NCBI GenBank assembly: GCA_016721735.1 | Contig: JADKHM010000015.1 | Span: 248,001 to 312,000 of the forward strand | Source of the DNA: Flavobacterium sp. | GTDB lineage: Bacteria > Bacteroidota > Bacteroidia > Flavobacteriales > Flavobacteriaceae | DNA: 64,000 nt | Reading direction: 5' to 3' | Notes under the pieces: model-generated | What the model saw: the letters and a program-made list of their open reading frames with translations, nothing else | Told to the model about the DNA's origin: nothing | Database searches by the model: none | Part shown: in pieces, positions 20,501 to 28,071 of the stretch | Layout of the letters: each line of letters opens with the position of its first letter | Numbering within the stretch: the stretch's first letter is position 1 | Translations under genes and position numbers: made by a program

Positions 20501-22609
20501 TGCGCCAGTGTCTGCCGTAATCGTTCGTCCTGCACCTGCGCCACCAAAATCGTAAGCTTGGTCGAGTGTGCCGGAAGAGTTAGCTGCCAAGTACTCTTTG
20601 GTTACCACTGCTTTGCCATCAGCGGCGGTAATCATCGCGTTCGTTGTTGAAGGTAAACGAGTAAGGCCATTTTTGAGGATGATAAGCGCATCGGAGCGTT
20701 CAGTCACATCTACATCAAAGTTATTATTAATATCAATGGCGTTGCCGATGGTAAACAGTCGGTCGGTGGCATTGGCTGAACCGAACTGCGTATCACCATT
20801 GGCGCTGGGCGTATAGTTAGTTGCGCCTATGCCTAAAGCAACCTCGCCAAAACTGAACGCACCGTTAAATTGGCCGAAAGCCGTCGAAGAATCACCAAAT
20901 GCAACTGATCTCTTTCCGTATGCGGTTGAAGCAGATCCGATTGCTGTAGTGAGAAACCCGAATGCTGTAGAGAAACTTCCACTCGCTACCGCGTCTGCGC
21001 CAAAAGCGGTCGACACCAGTCCGCTTGCTGTAACGTTTGATCCTAATGCGGTCGAGGCTCCTCCGCTTGCCGTTGAGTTTGCTCCGCCTGCCGTCGAGCT
21101 TGATCCGCTTGCGGTGGTATCATAACCAAATGCGGTTGAGTAGGTTCCAATGCTTGCATTGTCCCACTTTGTGCCAATTACTGTTCCTGCCCTGAATGCA
21201 GCTTTCCTAGGGTTCCAGACCATTCGGGTTCCGGCGCCAGATGGTGGAATCACGCCGACAAGTTCAGTTCCTGTCGAAACCAAACCATCAGTTCCTGCGA
21301 TGGTTACTGCGCCTGTGTCCGCAGTAATTGTTCTTCCTGCTCCTGCTCCGCCGAAATCGTAAGCTTGGTCGAGCGTGCCGGAAGTGTTTGCTATCACGTA
21401 TTCTTTGGTTACCACTGCTTTGCCATCAGCTGCGGTAATCATCGCGTTCGTTGTTGAAGGTAAACGAGTAAGGCCGTTTTTGAGGATGACTAAGGCGTCA
21501 CTTCTTTCACCACTATCCACAATATTATTGTTGTTAGCGTCTATTGCATTCCCTACTACAAATAATCGGTCTGTTGCGTTGGCAGCTCTAAATTCTGTCG
21601 CGCCATTGGTTGACGGCAAGTAAGTAGTCGCTCCAATACCTACAACCGTTTCGCTAAAACTACTTGCCGTATTGCTTTTACCAAACGCGTTTGAAGCGGC
21701 ACCAGATGCATTAGTATTAGCTCCTATCGCCAAAGAATTTGTACCAGCTGCAACTGTATTGTCTCCAAATGAAGATGAAGTTGTTCCACTAGCTGTGGTT
21801 GCAAAACCAAACGCGCTTGAATTATTTCCGCTTGCTGTCGTTAATACCCCAAAACTAGTTGCCCCACCACCGCTTGCTACCGTACTTTGTCCAAATGCAG
21901 TAGCGTGATTAGAACTTGCCCTTGTACCTTCCCCAAAAGTTGTTGCATAAATGGCACTCGCATTAGTATTTAACCCGAATGCGTTCGAATAGTCACCGCT
22001 CGCACTTGTACCACTTCCAAAAGCGGTTGAAAATTGTCCACTTGCTGTTGTAGAATTCCCAAAAGCAACCGAATTTCTTCCTAGGTTTACATCATCCCAC
22101 TGACTTGCAGAAACTTGACCTGCTCTAAATGCTGACTTTCTGGGATTCCAAACCATTCGTGTTCCGCCTCCTGCTGGTGCTGGTGCTCCACTTGCTGATG
22201 TACCGGTAGATACCAAACCATCAGTTCCGGCGATGGTTACGGCGCCGGTGTCGGCGATTATCGTTTTTCCTAATCCAGCGCCACCGAAGTCATAGGCTTG
22301 GTCGAGCGTACCCCCGGCACTGCCCGAAACAATTCCAACCCAACCCGGATTGTTCCAATAATAAAAACCAGGTGGATTGCCCGCCGATAACGTGGTAAGA
22401 TACACCAACATGCCTTTTTGCGCCGCGGTCGGATTGACAAGTGGAAACGCATCAATCTTGGGAATCAGTATCCCATCGGTATTCGCCGGCGTGACCTGAT
22501 TACTCGACTTGATTTCGAGTTGCGCCGCTGGCGTTGTGGTATTAATTCCGACTTGAGCGAAAATATTCAACGCGAAAAGCAGAAAAACAGTTGTAAATAT
22601 GGCTCTCAT
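17576..22609 (-). CDS. Giant secreted YadA-head-like repeat protein
   Basis: A 1677-residue protein from the ATG at 22609 (signal peptide MRAIFTTVFLLFALNIFAQ, then VGINTTTPAAQLEIKSS); the frame is open to 22678. Four modules each start GTLDQAYDFGGAG, continue ...GTRMVWNP.K..FRAGTV and WD.A.IG, and then carry many 14-residue Hep_Hag/YadA-head repeats (STAFG..TTASG). Each head block ends GATTY.PS.NG...ANATDRL.VVGNAID followed by an EF-hand-like D-x-N-x-N-x-x-x-D-x-x-E loop. The C-terminal third has about 23-residue NTFVG..AG....G repeats, as in phage-like fibres. There is no YadA membrane anchor and no type IX sorting domain. Likely a trimeric surface fibre; export route unknown. A G/C-richer stretch lies at about 17880-18140. 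Confidence 0.87.
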   Translation of the reverse strand: MRAIFTTVFLLFALNIFAQVGINTTTPAAQLEIKSSNQVTPANTDGILIPKIDAFPLVNPTAAQKGMLVYLTTLSAGNPPGFYYWNNPGWVGIVSGSAGGTLDQAYDFGGAGLGKTIIADTGAVTIAGTDGLVSTGTSASGAPAPAGGGTRMVWNPRKSAFRAGQVSASQWDDVNLGRNSVAFGNSTTASGQFSTAFGSGTSASGDYSNAFGLNTNASAIYATTFGEGTRASSNHATAFGQSTVASGGGATSFGVLTTASGNNSSAFGFATTASGTTSSSFGDNTVAAGTNSLAIGANTNASGAASNAFGKSNTASSFSETVVGIGATTYLPSTNGATEFRAANATDRLFVVGNAIDANNNNIVDSGERSDALVILKNGLTRLPSTTNAMITAADGKAVVTKEYVIANTSGTLDQAYDFGGAGAGRTITADTGAVTIAGTDGLVSTGTELVGVIPPSGAGTRMVWNPRKAAFRAGTVIGTKWDNASIGTYSTAFGYDTTASGSSSTAGGANSTASGGASTALGSNVTASGLVSTAFGADAVASGSFSTAFGFLTTAIGSASTAYGKRSVAFGDSSTAFGQFNGAFSFGEVALGIGATNYTPSANGDTQFGSANATDRLFTIGNAIDINNNFDVDVTERSDALIILKNGLTRLPSTTNAMITAADGKAVVTKEYLAANSSGTLDQAYDFGGAGAGRTITADTGAVTIAGTDGLVSTGTSGSGAVAPSGAGTRMVWNPNKASFRAGTVAGTQWDDANIGLRSTAFGTNTSASGSTSTAFGSNTTANGSTSTAFGFATNASGTFSTSFGFGTTAPSFGEVVMGIGATTYTPSLNGDAQFRVANSTDRLLVVGNAIDSNNSGGIDAIERSDALVILKNGNTGIGSSTPQDKLHVVGNIRMVDGNQAAGKILASDANGTATWTAAGTLASGTLDQAYDFGGAGAGRTITADTGAVTIAGVDGLVSTGTSGSGAVAPSGAGTRMVWNPRKQAFRAGTVAGAQWDDANIGFRSVAMGISTTASGFNSAAFGDLTVASNDASIAMGSSTIASGASAFAMGNFTTASGPAAFSVGGGTIASGSFSIAAGRNNTASSYGETVLGIGATTYTPTVNGAITFRTTNATDRLLVVGNAIDANNNNTVDLAERSDALVILKNGNTGIGSSSPQTKLEIVDVNKVTATASEGNLNVVTNTPQNTDIGGSISLGGFGSSTTTTSVFGTVEGRKANNGALSDSGYLAFKTNNLSVLTERMRITQTGNVGIGAVAPLDKLHVVGNIRMVDGNQAVGRLLVSDANGTGTWTDPLTVASGTSWSLTGNAGTNPATNFLGTTDAQPLRLRVGNAFAGQLSNLIGSIVSYGLGAGELNGGSNNTFVGFKSGNVNFGGSRNTYMGSNAGASNANGRDNTVLGSFAGVFGSDGVENTFVGSTSGYISSGNRNTFVGFEAGDANTTGDSNVFLGVNAGGANQIGSQNIMIGNQAGDTNTTGTENVIIGDQADLATNNLSNAIVIGSGARVGGSNSVAIGFGATVSAASSNSIAIGSGATVTSANSMVLGDIGANAVKVGIGMTAPLTTLDMLGALSLRDDGTNVVLTVDNQLITVGNRGYIRLSSDEAVFAANRDITLSDGLVRGQLLIIENADAGTDLFEVQDDAVNRNTNTSGNRTMGKGDMITLIWTGTFWSEISFANN
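19595..19840 (-). repeat. Long direct repeat, module 4 head of the giant fibre gene
   Basis: It encodes GTLDQAYDFGG... through WDDANIG. It is nearly identical in DNA to the units at 20330, 21135 and 22080, including the CGTAAGCTTGGTCGAG-type segment. Confidence 0.85.
20330..20575 (-). repeat. Long direct repeat, module 3 head of the giant fibre gene
   Basis: Same unit as at 19595; the two are the closest pair (both encode STGTSGSGAVAPSGAGTRMV). Recombination between them would delete about 740 bases in frame. Confidence 0.85.
21135..21380 (-). repeat. Long direct repeat, module 2 head of the giant fibre gene
   Basis: Same unit, with a diverged insert (STGTELVGVIPPSG). It begins about 805 bases from the module 3 unit. 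Confidence 0.85.
22080..22308 (-). repeat. Long direct repeat, module 1 head of the giant fibre gene
   Basis: The most diverged copy (GLGKTIIADTG, STGTSASGAPAPAGG). It lies nearest the signal peptide. Confidence 0.8.
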
Positions 22610-22759
22610 AATTTTATAATTAAATTGAATTGAACTAAAAAAAGGGACAGTAAAGTACCGAATTACAGCAGTTTGCACAAATATTTCCGTACAAAAGATA
22701 TATAATATAGATTAAGCGATGCGATTGTAGGGCTTGTATTACAAGTAAATACTGTGGTT

Positions 22760-23281
22760 TTAATGAAAACATAAAATGCTGATTATAATTAAAGTGCGAT
22801 TCGTGGGAACGATTGCGTGAGGGATGGCAGCGGCTAGCCCGGAGCTGTGCCAACAGCGAGGACTAATAGAGGACAGCCCGACCCAAAGGGACACGCCCAA
22901 ACATAAAAGGCACTCGACAGTCGGTGAATACAGGCAAGGCGAAATAGTTTGTGGTTTCTTACAAAAAAAGAATTTTCGGTTTCCGAGAAAGTCGTTGATT
23001 TCGGTTGTTTTCTTCGAATTCACCGTAGTTCCAGGGTGACTGCAGAAGTAATATTTCCGAAGGCGTTTGCCAATATTTTCTGTCTCAGAAGTCACGAGGC
23101 CCTGAGCTTCTAGTGAACGTAATATGGGATAAAGGTCGCCGTCATTGAGGTGCATGGAGTGCTCTGTTTGCTCCTTAACGTGTTGCGCCAACTCATAGCC
23201 GTACATGCGCGGGTGGGATTTGAGCGCTTTGAGTACGAGGGTTTTGAGCGTTCCTTTCACTAGTTCCGATGAAAATAGCAT
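22760..23281 (-). CDS. PadR-family regulator with abnormal C-terminus
   Basis: From the ATG at 23281 the first 80 residues are a normal PadR winged helix (MLFSSELVKGTLKTLVLKAL, RMYGYELAQHV, LNDGDLYPILRSLEAQGLV, GKRLRKYYF). After KYYF the roughly 90 remaining residues are not recognisable, and the last 40 or so are encoded by the family B intergenic repeat at 22811-22902. PadR proteins of this type are about 110 residues, so the 3' end is probably broken by a frameshift or replaced. It shares a promoter-operator design with the PadR gene at 24565-24907. It could be non-functional or simply longer. Confidence 0.6.
   Translation of the reverse strand: MLFSSELVKGTLKTLVLKALKSHPRMYGYELAQHVKEQTEHSMHLNDGDLYPILRSLEAQGLVTSETENIGKRLRKYYFCSHPGTTVNSKKTTEINDFLGNRKFFFCKKPQTISPCLYSPTVECLLCLGVSLWVGLSSISPRCWHSSGLAAAIPHAIVPTNRTLIIISILCFH
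22811..22902 (+). repeat. Intergenic repeat, family B, copy 1
   Basis: It begins GATTGCGTGAGGGATGGC and ends CAGCCCGACCC...GGGACACGCCC. The same ends occur at 34364-34459 (GCGTGAGGGAT ... GCCCGACCC...GGTCACGCCC). The middle parts differ and each contains its own hairpin (AGCTGTGCCAACAGC-like here). Confidence 0.75.
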
Positions 23282-23302
23282 ACTGCTTCCTTTTATTGAA
23301 AA

Positions 23303-23332
23303 CAAATATACATAAATTTCTTATGCATCAAA
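23303..23332 (-). promoter_or_regulatory. Promoter with PadR-type operator for the first PadR gene
   Basis: On the minus strand TTTG (23332-23329), 18 bases, then TATATTTG (23310-23303): a near-perfect Bacteroidota promoter. The dyad TACATAA-N5-TTATGCA (23309-23327 on the plus strand) fills the spacer. The same dyad occurs in the promoter at 24927-24960, which suggests autoregulation by PadR. Confidence 0.75.
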
Positions 23333-23427
23333 GAAATATGTATTTTTTTTTGAATTGTATTGCTTGGAAGTCAATTGACCTTTCCGTGAATAATCTCTGT
23401 AGAAGTTGTAAAATGGAGCAGTGGCAG

Positions 23428-24561
23428 TTACTTTTTTAGCGATTGCTCGATGTAGTTCTGCGAAATAATGATTTGCACTTGGATCAAATCATTGAGTGCT
23501 TCGGATACTTTCCGTTGGTTGATCGCGCCTAGGGCGGGAAGCTTTTGTAGTCCGTGCTGCAGTGTTTTGTTGTACGATAGGATTTCGGTATCAATCTGTA
23601 TGAGCACTTCTTGGGCATCTATTGAATTATCGATGTAGTCAGCCGCGCGCATTTCGGAAATGTAGCCTTTGTTTGCGAAATCAAAAGTGCTACTACCAGT
23701 ATCACAAGTAAGGAGGAATTGCTTCATTTTTTCACACAGCTCATTTATTTCTTTTCCTTTTGAATCAACTATTGCACCATCAGTTGGAAGTAGTCTCTTG
23801 GCTAGCTTTCGTTGTTTGGCAAGGATTTGCTCGCTTCTCAAAACGGATTCATTCGCTGGTGGATTAAAATCATGCAAGGCTTTGGGCGAACGCAGTAGAA
23901 TCAGTACCAATGCCACGGAACTTAAAATAATTATTGACGATACGATGGTATTGACTTTGGTATCGGCACGTTGGATTCCGGTGAAAAAGTAAATGGGTAA
24001 AAACCCCAACAATAAAGTGCCGAACGCAGCTACAACGAGCGCATCAGCGCCTGGAAAAACTTGCAATTTGAAAATTAAACCAAGGTTCATCAGCATCGCA
24101 CAAAGCGTAGCAATTCCAGAGGTAATATTCTCGAGCAGGGTTTTGTTTTCCTTAACCTTCAGGGTAAATAGCAATGGTAAAAAAACAAAGTTAAGCAGGA
24201 CAGCTCCTAACAGCATTGCGATGGAACCTCCAGGCAAGTACAGAAATCTAAGCAGGAACGAAATGACTAATAAAGCTGTAAGCACGCCGCCGGAGAGCAG
24301 CATTACTTTTTTCATCACATAATAATGCTTGAAGTTGAGCAATGCGATGGTTTCTTCTTCAATTTCCTTGAGCTCTTTTTTGTAGAACTGCTTGATTCGC
24401 TGGTGGTAGAAAGTTTCAAAATCTTCGCCGTCGGCAAGTTCATTTTCGACCACACAACAAATATGGTCGAGCAGGTCTTGCTGCAACCCTTCGTTTTGGA
24501 TTCCTTGTGCTAGGATATCCCGTCGGACAAACTCAATTTGATCATCTGACAGCAAATACAT
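23428..24561 (-). CDS. Membrane protein partner of a PadR regulator
   Basis: A 377-residue protein. The N-terminal 85 residues are soluble and helical (DDQIEFVRRDILAQGIQNEGLQQDLLDHICC...YKKELKEIEEET), like the DUF1700-type domain that usually accompanies PadR genes. About six membrane segments follow (near residues 88-215), and then a soluble helical C-terminal region (about 225-377). It starts 3 bases after the stop of the upstream PadR gene, so the two form an operon controlled by the dyad upstream of PadR. Its cellular role is not known. Confidence 0.75.
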   Translation of the reverse strand: MYLLSDDQIEFVRRDILAQGIQNEGLQQDLLDHICCVVENELADGEDFETFYHQRIKQFYKKELKEIEEETIALLNFKHYYVMKKVMLLSGGVLTALLVISFLLRFLYLPGGSIAMLLGAVLLNFVFLPLLFTLKVKENKTLLENITSGIATLCAMLMNLGLIFKLQVFPGADALVVAAFGTLLLGFLPIYFFTGIQRADTKVNTIVSSIIILSSVALVLILLRSPKALHDFNPPANESVLRSEQILAKQRKLAKRLLPTDGAIVDSKGKEINELCEKMKQFLLTCDTGSSTFDFANKGYISEMRAADYIDNSIDAQEVLIQIDTEILSYNKTLQHGLQKLPALGAINQRKVSEALNDLIQVQIIISQNYIEQSLKK

Positions 24562-24564
24562 GGC

Positions 24565-24907
24565 TTACACTGTTTGAGGCTTGAGGTCCAAAAGGGATTT
24601 CATAGCTTCCATAAACTCCGCCATTTCGCTGATTTTTTCTTTAACTTTAGATTCTCCCGTAGTGCTGAGGCTGTAGTACTTTCTGACGCGTTTCCCCACA
24701 AATTCTGTTTCTACGGTAACTAGACCTTCGGCTTCCAGGGAATGAAGCGTTGGATAAAGCGCGCCTTCTGTAATTTGAATTTTATCCTGAAGTTAATTCC
24801 TTAACGCGCTGAGTAATCTCATAACCATACATGCGCTTATTGGTTTCAAGCTGCTTGAGTACGATGGTCTTTAGTGTCCCTTTGATGAGTTCTGATGAAA
24901 AAAGCAT
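24565..24907 (-). pseudogene. PadR-family regulator, single-base frameshift
   Basis: From the ATG at 24907 the frame gives MLFSSELIKGTLKTIVLKQL...YGYEITQRVKELTS and then stops; dropping one base of the CC at 24786-24787 restores DKIQITEGALYPTLHSLEAEGLV...GKRVRKYYSLSTTG to a stop at 24565. The corrected protein is 113 residues, the normal PadR length, with all winged-helix motifs. It lies 3 bases upstream of its membrane-protein partner. It is closely related to the PadR gene at 22760-23281. A sequencing error is as likely as a true mutation. Confidence 0.8.
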
Positions 24908-24926
24908 TTCTTATTGAATTAAAAAC

Positions 24927-24960
24927 CAAATTTACATAAAAAACTTATGCATTCAACAAA
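24927..24960 (-). promoter_or_regulatory. Promoter with PadR-type operator for the PadR-membrane protein operon
   Basis: On the minus strand TTTG (24960-24957), 22 bases, then TAAATTTG (24934-24927). The dyad TACATAA-N5-TTATGCA occupies 24933-24951 inside the promoter spacer, identical in both half-sites and spacing to that at 23309-23327. The remaining interval to 25156 shows nothing else recognisable. Confidence 0.75.
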
Positions 24961-25156
24961 GATGTATTTATTAACTAACCTCTTTCAATAAAAGTCTACC
25001 AGAGTATTGTGGTTTTATTTGTTATTGATGGCTTATTTATCTGTAGAATCTTCTTTGATTTTGTTTTTCGAGACGGCGACACAGGACCGAAAACATCACA
25101 TTGACCAGAGATTTTTATTTGAAGCTATAACGTCAAGAGAACGTTGAGAATTTAAG

Positions 25157-27871
25157 CTATCTTTGTTCCATCTTTGTTAACCGTTGCATCACGGATTCAA
25201 GTAATTTTTTTTGTTGTTCGATTTCCTTTTTTTGCGAGTCAATTATGGTCTGTTGTTCTTGAATAGATCGCACCAAAACTGGAATTACCTCAGCATAACT
25301 CACCCCAAGAAGTGGTGCTTTTTTCCATACTTTGCCCTGACCTTCAACTTCAATCCATTCCGAATCGACAACTACTTCGGGAATCACCTCTTGTAAATCT
25401 TGAGCTATAAAGCCCAAATGTTTATTGCTGTTATCTATTTGCGGATTGTTCCATTTAAACGTAACAGGCTTCAACTGCATGAGCTGATTTAACCCATATT
25501 GCAGTGGTTGAATTTCTTTTTTCTCTCTGCGATCGCTAGTGCTTATGGTTCCATTAGTAGCAAAAAGAGTGTTCCAACGATTGGCTGCTTGACCCAAATT
25601 TTGAGTGCCATCGTTCATCGGCATAAATCGAATACCTTGAAACTGGTACAAATCGTTGACGGTCGCCAAATCATCGGCACTGTTTCCGATAGTTAAATTA
25701 GCTCCAATATTATAGATTCTCCAATCGGTATTGATTCCTGTATTTCTGAAAAAATCCAACGCTACGTTCGAAGTCGCTCCAATAGCCGAAGTATTTCCAA
25801 TACGAACAGCCGTTAAGCCAGCCGGACCGGATATATGTAATTTCTCTGCTGGAGTGGTGGTGCCAATACCAAAATCACCTGCTGCAGTAAGTCGCATTCG
25901 TTCCGTGCTCGCTGTTCTAAAAACTACCGCTCGGCTAGCTGAATTATGTCCGATTTGTAACCCAACATCGTTGATTTCAAAATTGGCATTGTAACCGCTT
26001 GTGCTGTTTGCACTAAAATTAAAATTCCCGTTGGTATGATTCATTCTAACTTGGCCATTTGGAACATTAAAATCTACACCGCCAGCGTTACCTCCACTGA
26101 CATTTGTGCTTCCAAAAAGTGCCATCGCGCCACCATTGGCACTACTTCCTGATTGAGGACCGAGAAACATGTAATCGGTGTTATTGCGGTACAACAAAGC
26201 GGCGTTATCGGTTGAGAAACCATTGGTGAAAAGTGATCTACCGGCTACCTGAAATCGTTCTCCGGGCGTTGAAGTCCCGATGCCGACGTTACCATTTGCC
26301 CGAATGGTCATCCTTTCAATGGGGGAACCGCCGGTATCAGGAGCAGTACTGAACCCTAATTTTGCAGGAACATTATTGGCGGCTAAAGTTCCGTCTACAT
26401 CGGCAAAAACTGATGCTGCATTAAGGTGTGAGCCAAGTGCATTACTATACCCTGAGAACACTAGCTCTCCCAATCCATCACCATTGCTTACAGGGAGTGT
26501 AGTGCTGAAACTTCCGCGCTGTCGCGCCAGGTTCAATGTTGATCTCCCTGCTGCGGTTGAATGGGCGGCCCATACGATGAGATTATCCGTAGAGGACGAT
26601 TCCGATCCCACCAGGAGTTTCGGAATCCCAGCTTCAAAAAGATTCGGAATCGGTGCGCCACCAATCTCAATATTTCCATTGGCCAAAATTTTCATTCTAT
26701 CAATGTTATCGGTTTTCATGAGCAACATTCTGGCATCTGTTGTTCCAATAAAATTAGTTAAGTTCGTGAGACCAGCATTTCCGGTCAATCCCCATGCATT
26801 GGCAGAAGCATTTTGCCAAGAGGCTGTTCCGTTGGCATCACTTGTAAGGACTTTTCCCGCGGCTTGGTTACCATCTTCCATTCTAAGATTTCCTACAACA
26901 TGCAGTCGCTCTGACGGAATAGTTGTACCAATACCTACATTAACTGTTGCTGTTGCGCTATTTACGCCATTAATACTTCCTAAGACCATAGAATTCGAAG
27001 CACCAACTGTGGCATTAAACCCAATTGCAGTAGCATTTGCCAAGTTGTTTGTTGAAAGATTCGCATTAGTTCCTATAATCGTGTTTCCAATTCCCGACGA
27101 ATTTAATGATCCAGCAGAGGCACCAAAAAAAGCATTTTGACTACCAGTCCCATTTCCTGACCCAGAGGAATTACCATAAAAACTATTGTTTGCACCAGTT
27201 GTTGTGCCATTTCCTGAAAAAGAACCAAGAAAACAATTTTGATTGGCTTCGTTAAAAATTCCAGCTCCGTTTCCTATTAAGATATTGTCTGAGCCCGTAG
27301 TTCCAAAAGTTCCCGATCTTCTTCCAATATATACATTTTGCTGCCCAGCAATATTATCTCTTCCCGCTTCTGTACCAATGTAAGTGTTATTGTTTCCAGT
27401 TGAAACACTGCCACTCAAGCGACCAAAAAAAATATTACTATTTCCGATTCTGCCAGATTGAACATTCCCTCTCCTGAAGACCAAATCGATATTATCAGTT
27501 GTTCCTATAAAATTAGTTGCTGGATTTGTACCTGAATTTCCTGCTGTCTTCCAACTATCTGTATTATTATTTCCGATAGCAATCCAATCCGCAGGAGCAT
27601 TATTCCAATAATAAAAACCGATTGGCTTTGGATTTCCTGAAAAGGTGGTTGCCGTGGTCAAATAGACCAACATGCCTTGTTGTGCTGCAGTCGGATTGAT
27701 CGCTGGAAAAACATCCATTTTCGGAATCAATAAGCCATCTGTATTGTTTGGAGCTGCCTGATTGGTTGATTGAATATCGAGCTGGGCATTGGGAGATGTC
27801 GTATTAATCCCAACTTGCGCCATCAAGAATTGAAAAGAGAACAGAAATGTTACCAAGAAGATATTTTTCAT
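25157..27871 (-). CDS. Secreted tail-fibre-like protein with S74 auto-chaperone domain
   Basis: A 904-residue protein from the ATG at 27871 (signal peptide MKNIFLVTFLFSFQFLMAQ, then VGINTTSPNAQLDIQS). The middle has NTYIG..AG / NAFFGASAG fibre repeats and four lipid-free 'NVGIGT..P.E.LHV.G' linkers. The C-terminus holds a Peptidase_S74 intramolecular chaperone: STSDRREKKEIQPL with the Ser-Lys pair five residues apart (Ser about 779), LKPVTFKWN, LGFIAQDLQEVIPEVV, SYAEVIPVLVRSIQEQQ and a final coiled coil. In phage tailspikes this domain trimerises the fibre and is then cut off. No type IX sorting domain is present. Likely a trimeric surface fibre. Confidence 0.88.
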   Translation of the reverse strand: MKNIFLVTFLFSFQFLMAQVGINTTSPNAQLDIQSTNQAAPNNTDGLLIPKMDVFPAINPTAAQQGMLVYLTTATTFSGNPKPIGFYYWNNAPADWIAIGNNNTDSWKTAGNSGTNPATNFIGTTDNIDLVFRRGNVQSGRIGNSNIFFGRLSGSVSTGNNNTYIGTEAGRDNIAGQQNVYIGRRSGTFGTTGSDNILIGNGAGIFNEANQNCFLGSFSGNGTTTGANNSFYGNSSGSGNGTGSQNAFFGASAGSLNSSGIGNTIIGTNANLSTNNLANATAIGFNATVGASNSMVLGSINGVNSATATVNVGIGTTIPSERLHVVGNLRMEDGNQAAGKVLTSDANGTASWQNASANAWGLTGNAGLTNLTNFIGTTDARMLLMKTDNIDRMKILANGNIEIGGAPIPNLFEAGIPKLLVGSESSSTDNLIVWAAHSTAAGRSTLNLARQRGSFSTTLPVSNGDGLGELVFSGYSNALGSHLNAASVFADVDGTLAANNVPAKLGFSTAPDTGGSPIERMTIRANGNVGIGTSTPGERFQVAGRSLFTNGFSTDNAALLYRNNTDYMFLGPQSGSSANGGAMALFGSTNVSGGNAGGVDFNVPNGQVRMNHTNGNFNFSANSTSGYNANFEINDVGLQIGHNSASRAVVFRTASTERMRLTAAGDFGIGTTTPAEKLHISGPAGLTAVRIGNTSAIGATSNVALDFFRNTGINTDWRIYNIGANLTIGNSADDLATVNDLYQFQGIRFMPMNDGTQNLGQAANRWNTLFATNGTISTSDRREKKEIQPLQYGLNQLMQLKPVTFKWNNPQIDNSNKHLGFIAQDLQEVIPEVVVDSEWIEVEGQGKVWKKAPLLGVSYAEVIPVLVRSIQEQQTIIDSQKKEIEQQKKLLESVMQRLTKMEQR

Positions 27872-28038
27872 TGTGACCGTATTTAGCAATTGGCAGCATT
27901 ATCTACTTGATTCAATAACAAGTGTTTATTGCCGTTTTGAAAGGTAAAAATCGGTCGAAAAACAGAGGTTCACAATACGACAATGTGCGTATGGATGGCA
28001 CATTTGAGCGGTAAAACGTTGGCCTTTATCTTGGTTTC

Positions 28039-28064
28039 AAAAAAACATACGCGCAAAAGCGTAT
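28039..28064 (-). terminator. Terminator of the third kinase operon
   Basis: On the minus strand ATACGC-(6-base loop)-GCGTAT followed by GT and seven Ts, 8 bases after the kinase stop. Confidence 0.75.
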
Positions 28065-28071
28065 CTATAAA

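Noticed and set aside
26280..27140. Long open frame (286 codons) on the plus strand
   Set aside because: It is antisense to the S74 fibre gene, whose low-complexity Gly/Ala/Thr codons leave the opposite strand open. The product is Pro/Leu/Ala-rich without motifs, as are the other antisense frames across 17580-21910 and 4225-4900.
17576..27871. Prophage, suggested by tail-fibre-like proteins
   Set aside because: There are no capsid, terminase, portal, lysis or integrase genes; the fibres have signal peptides, so they are secreted bacterial proteins.
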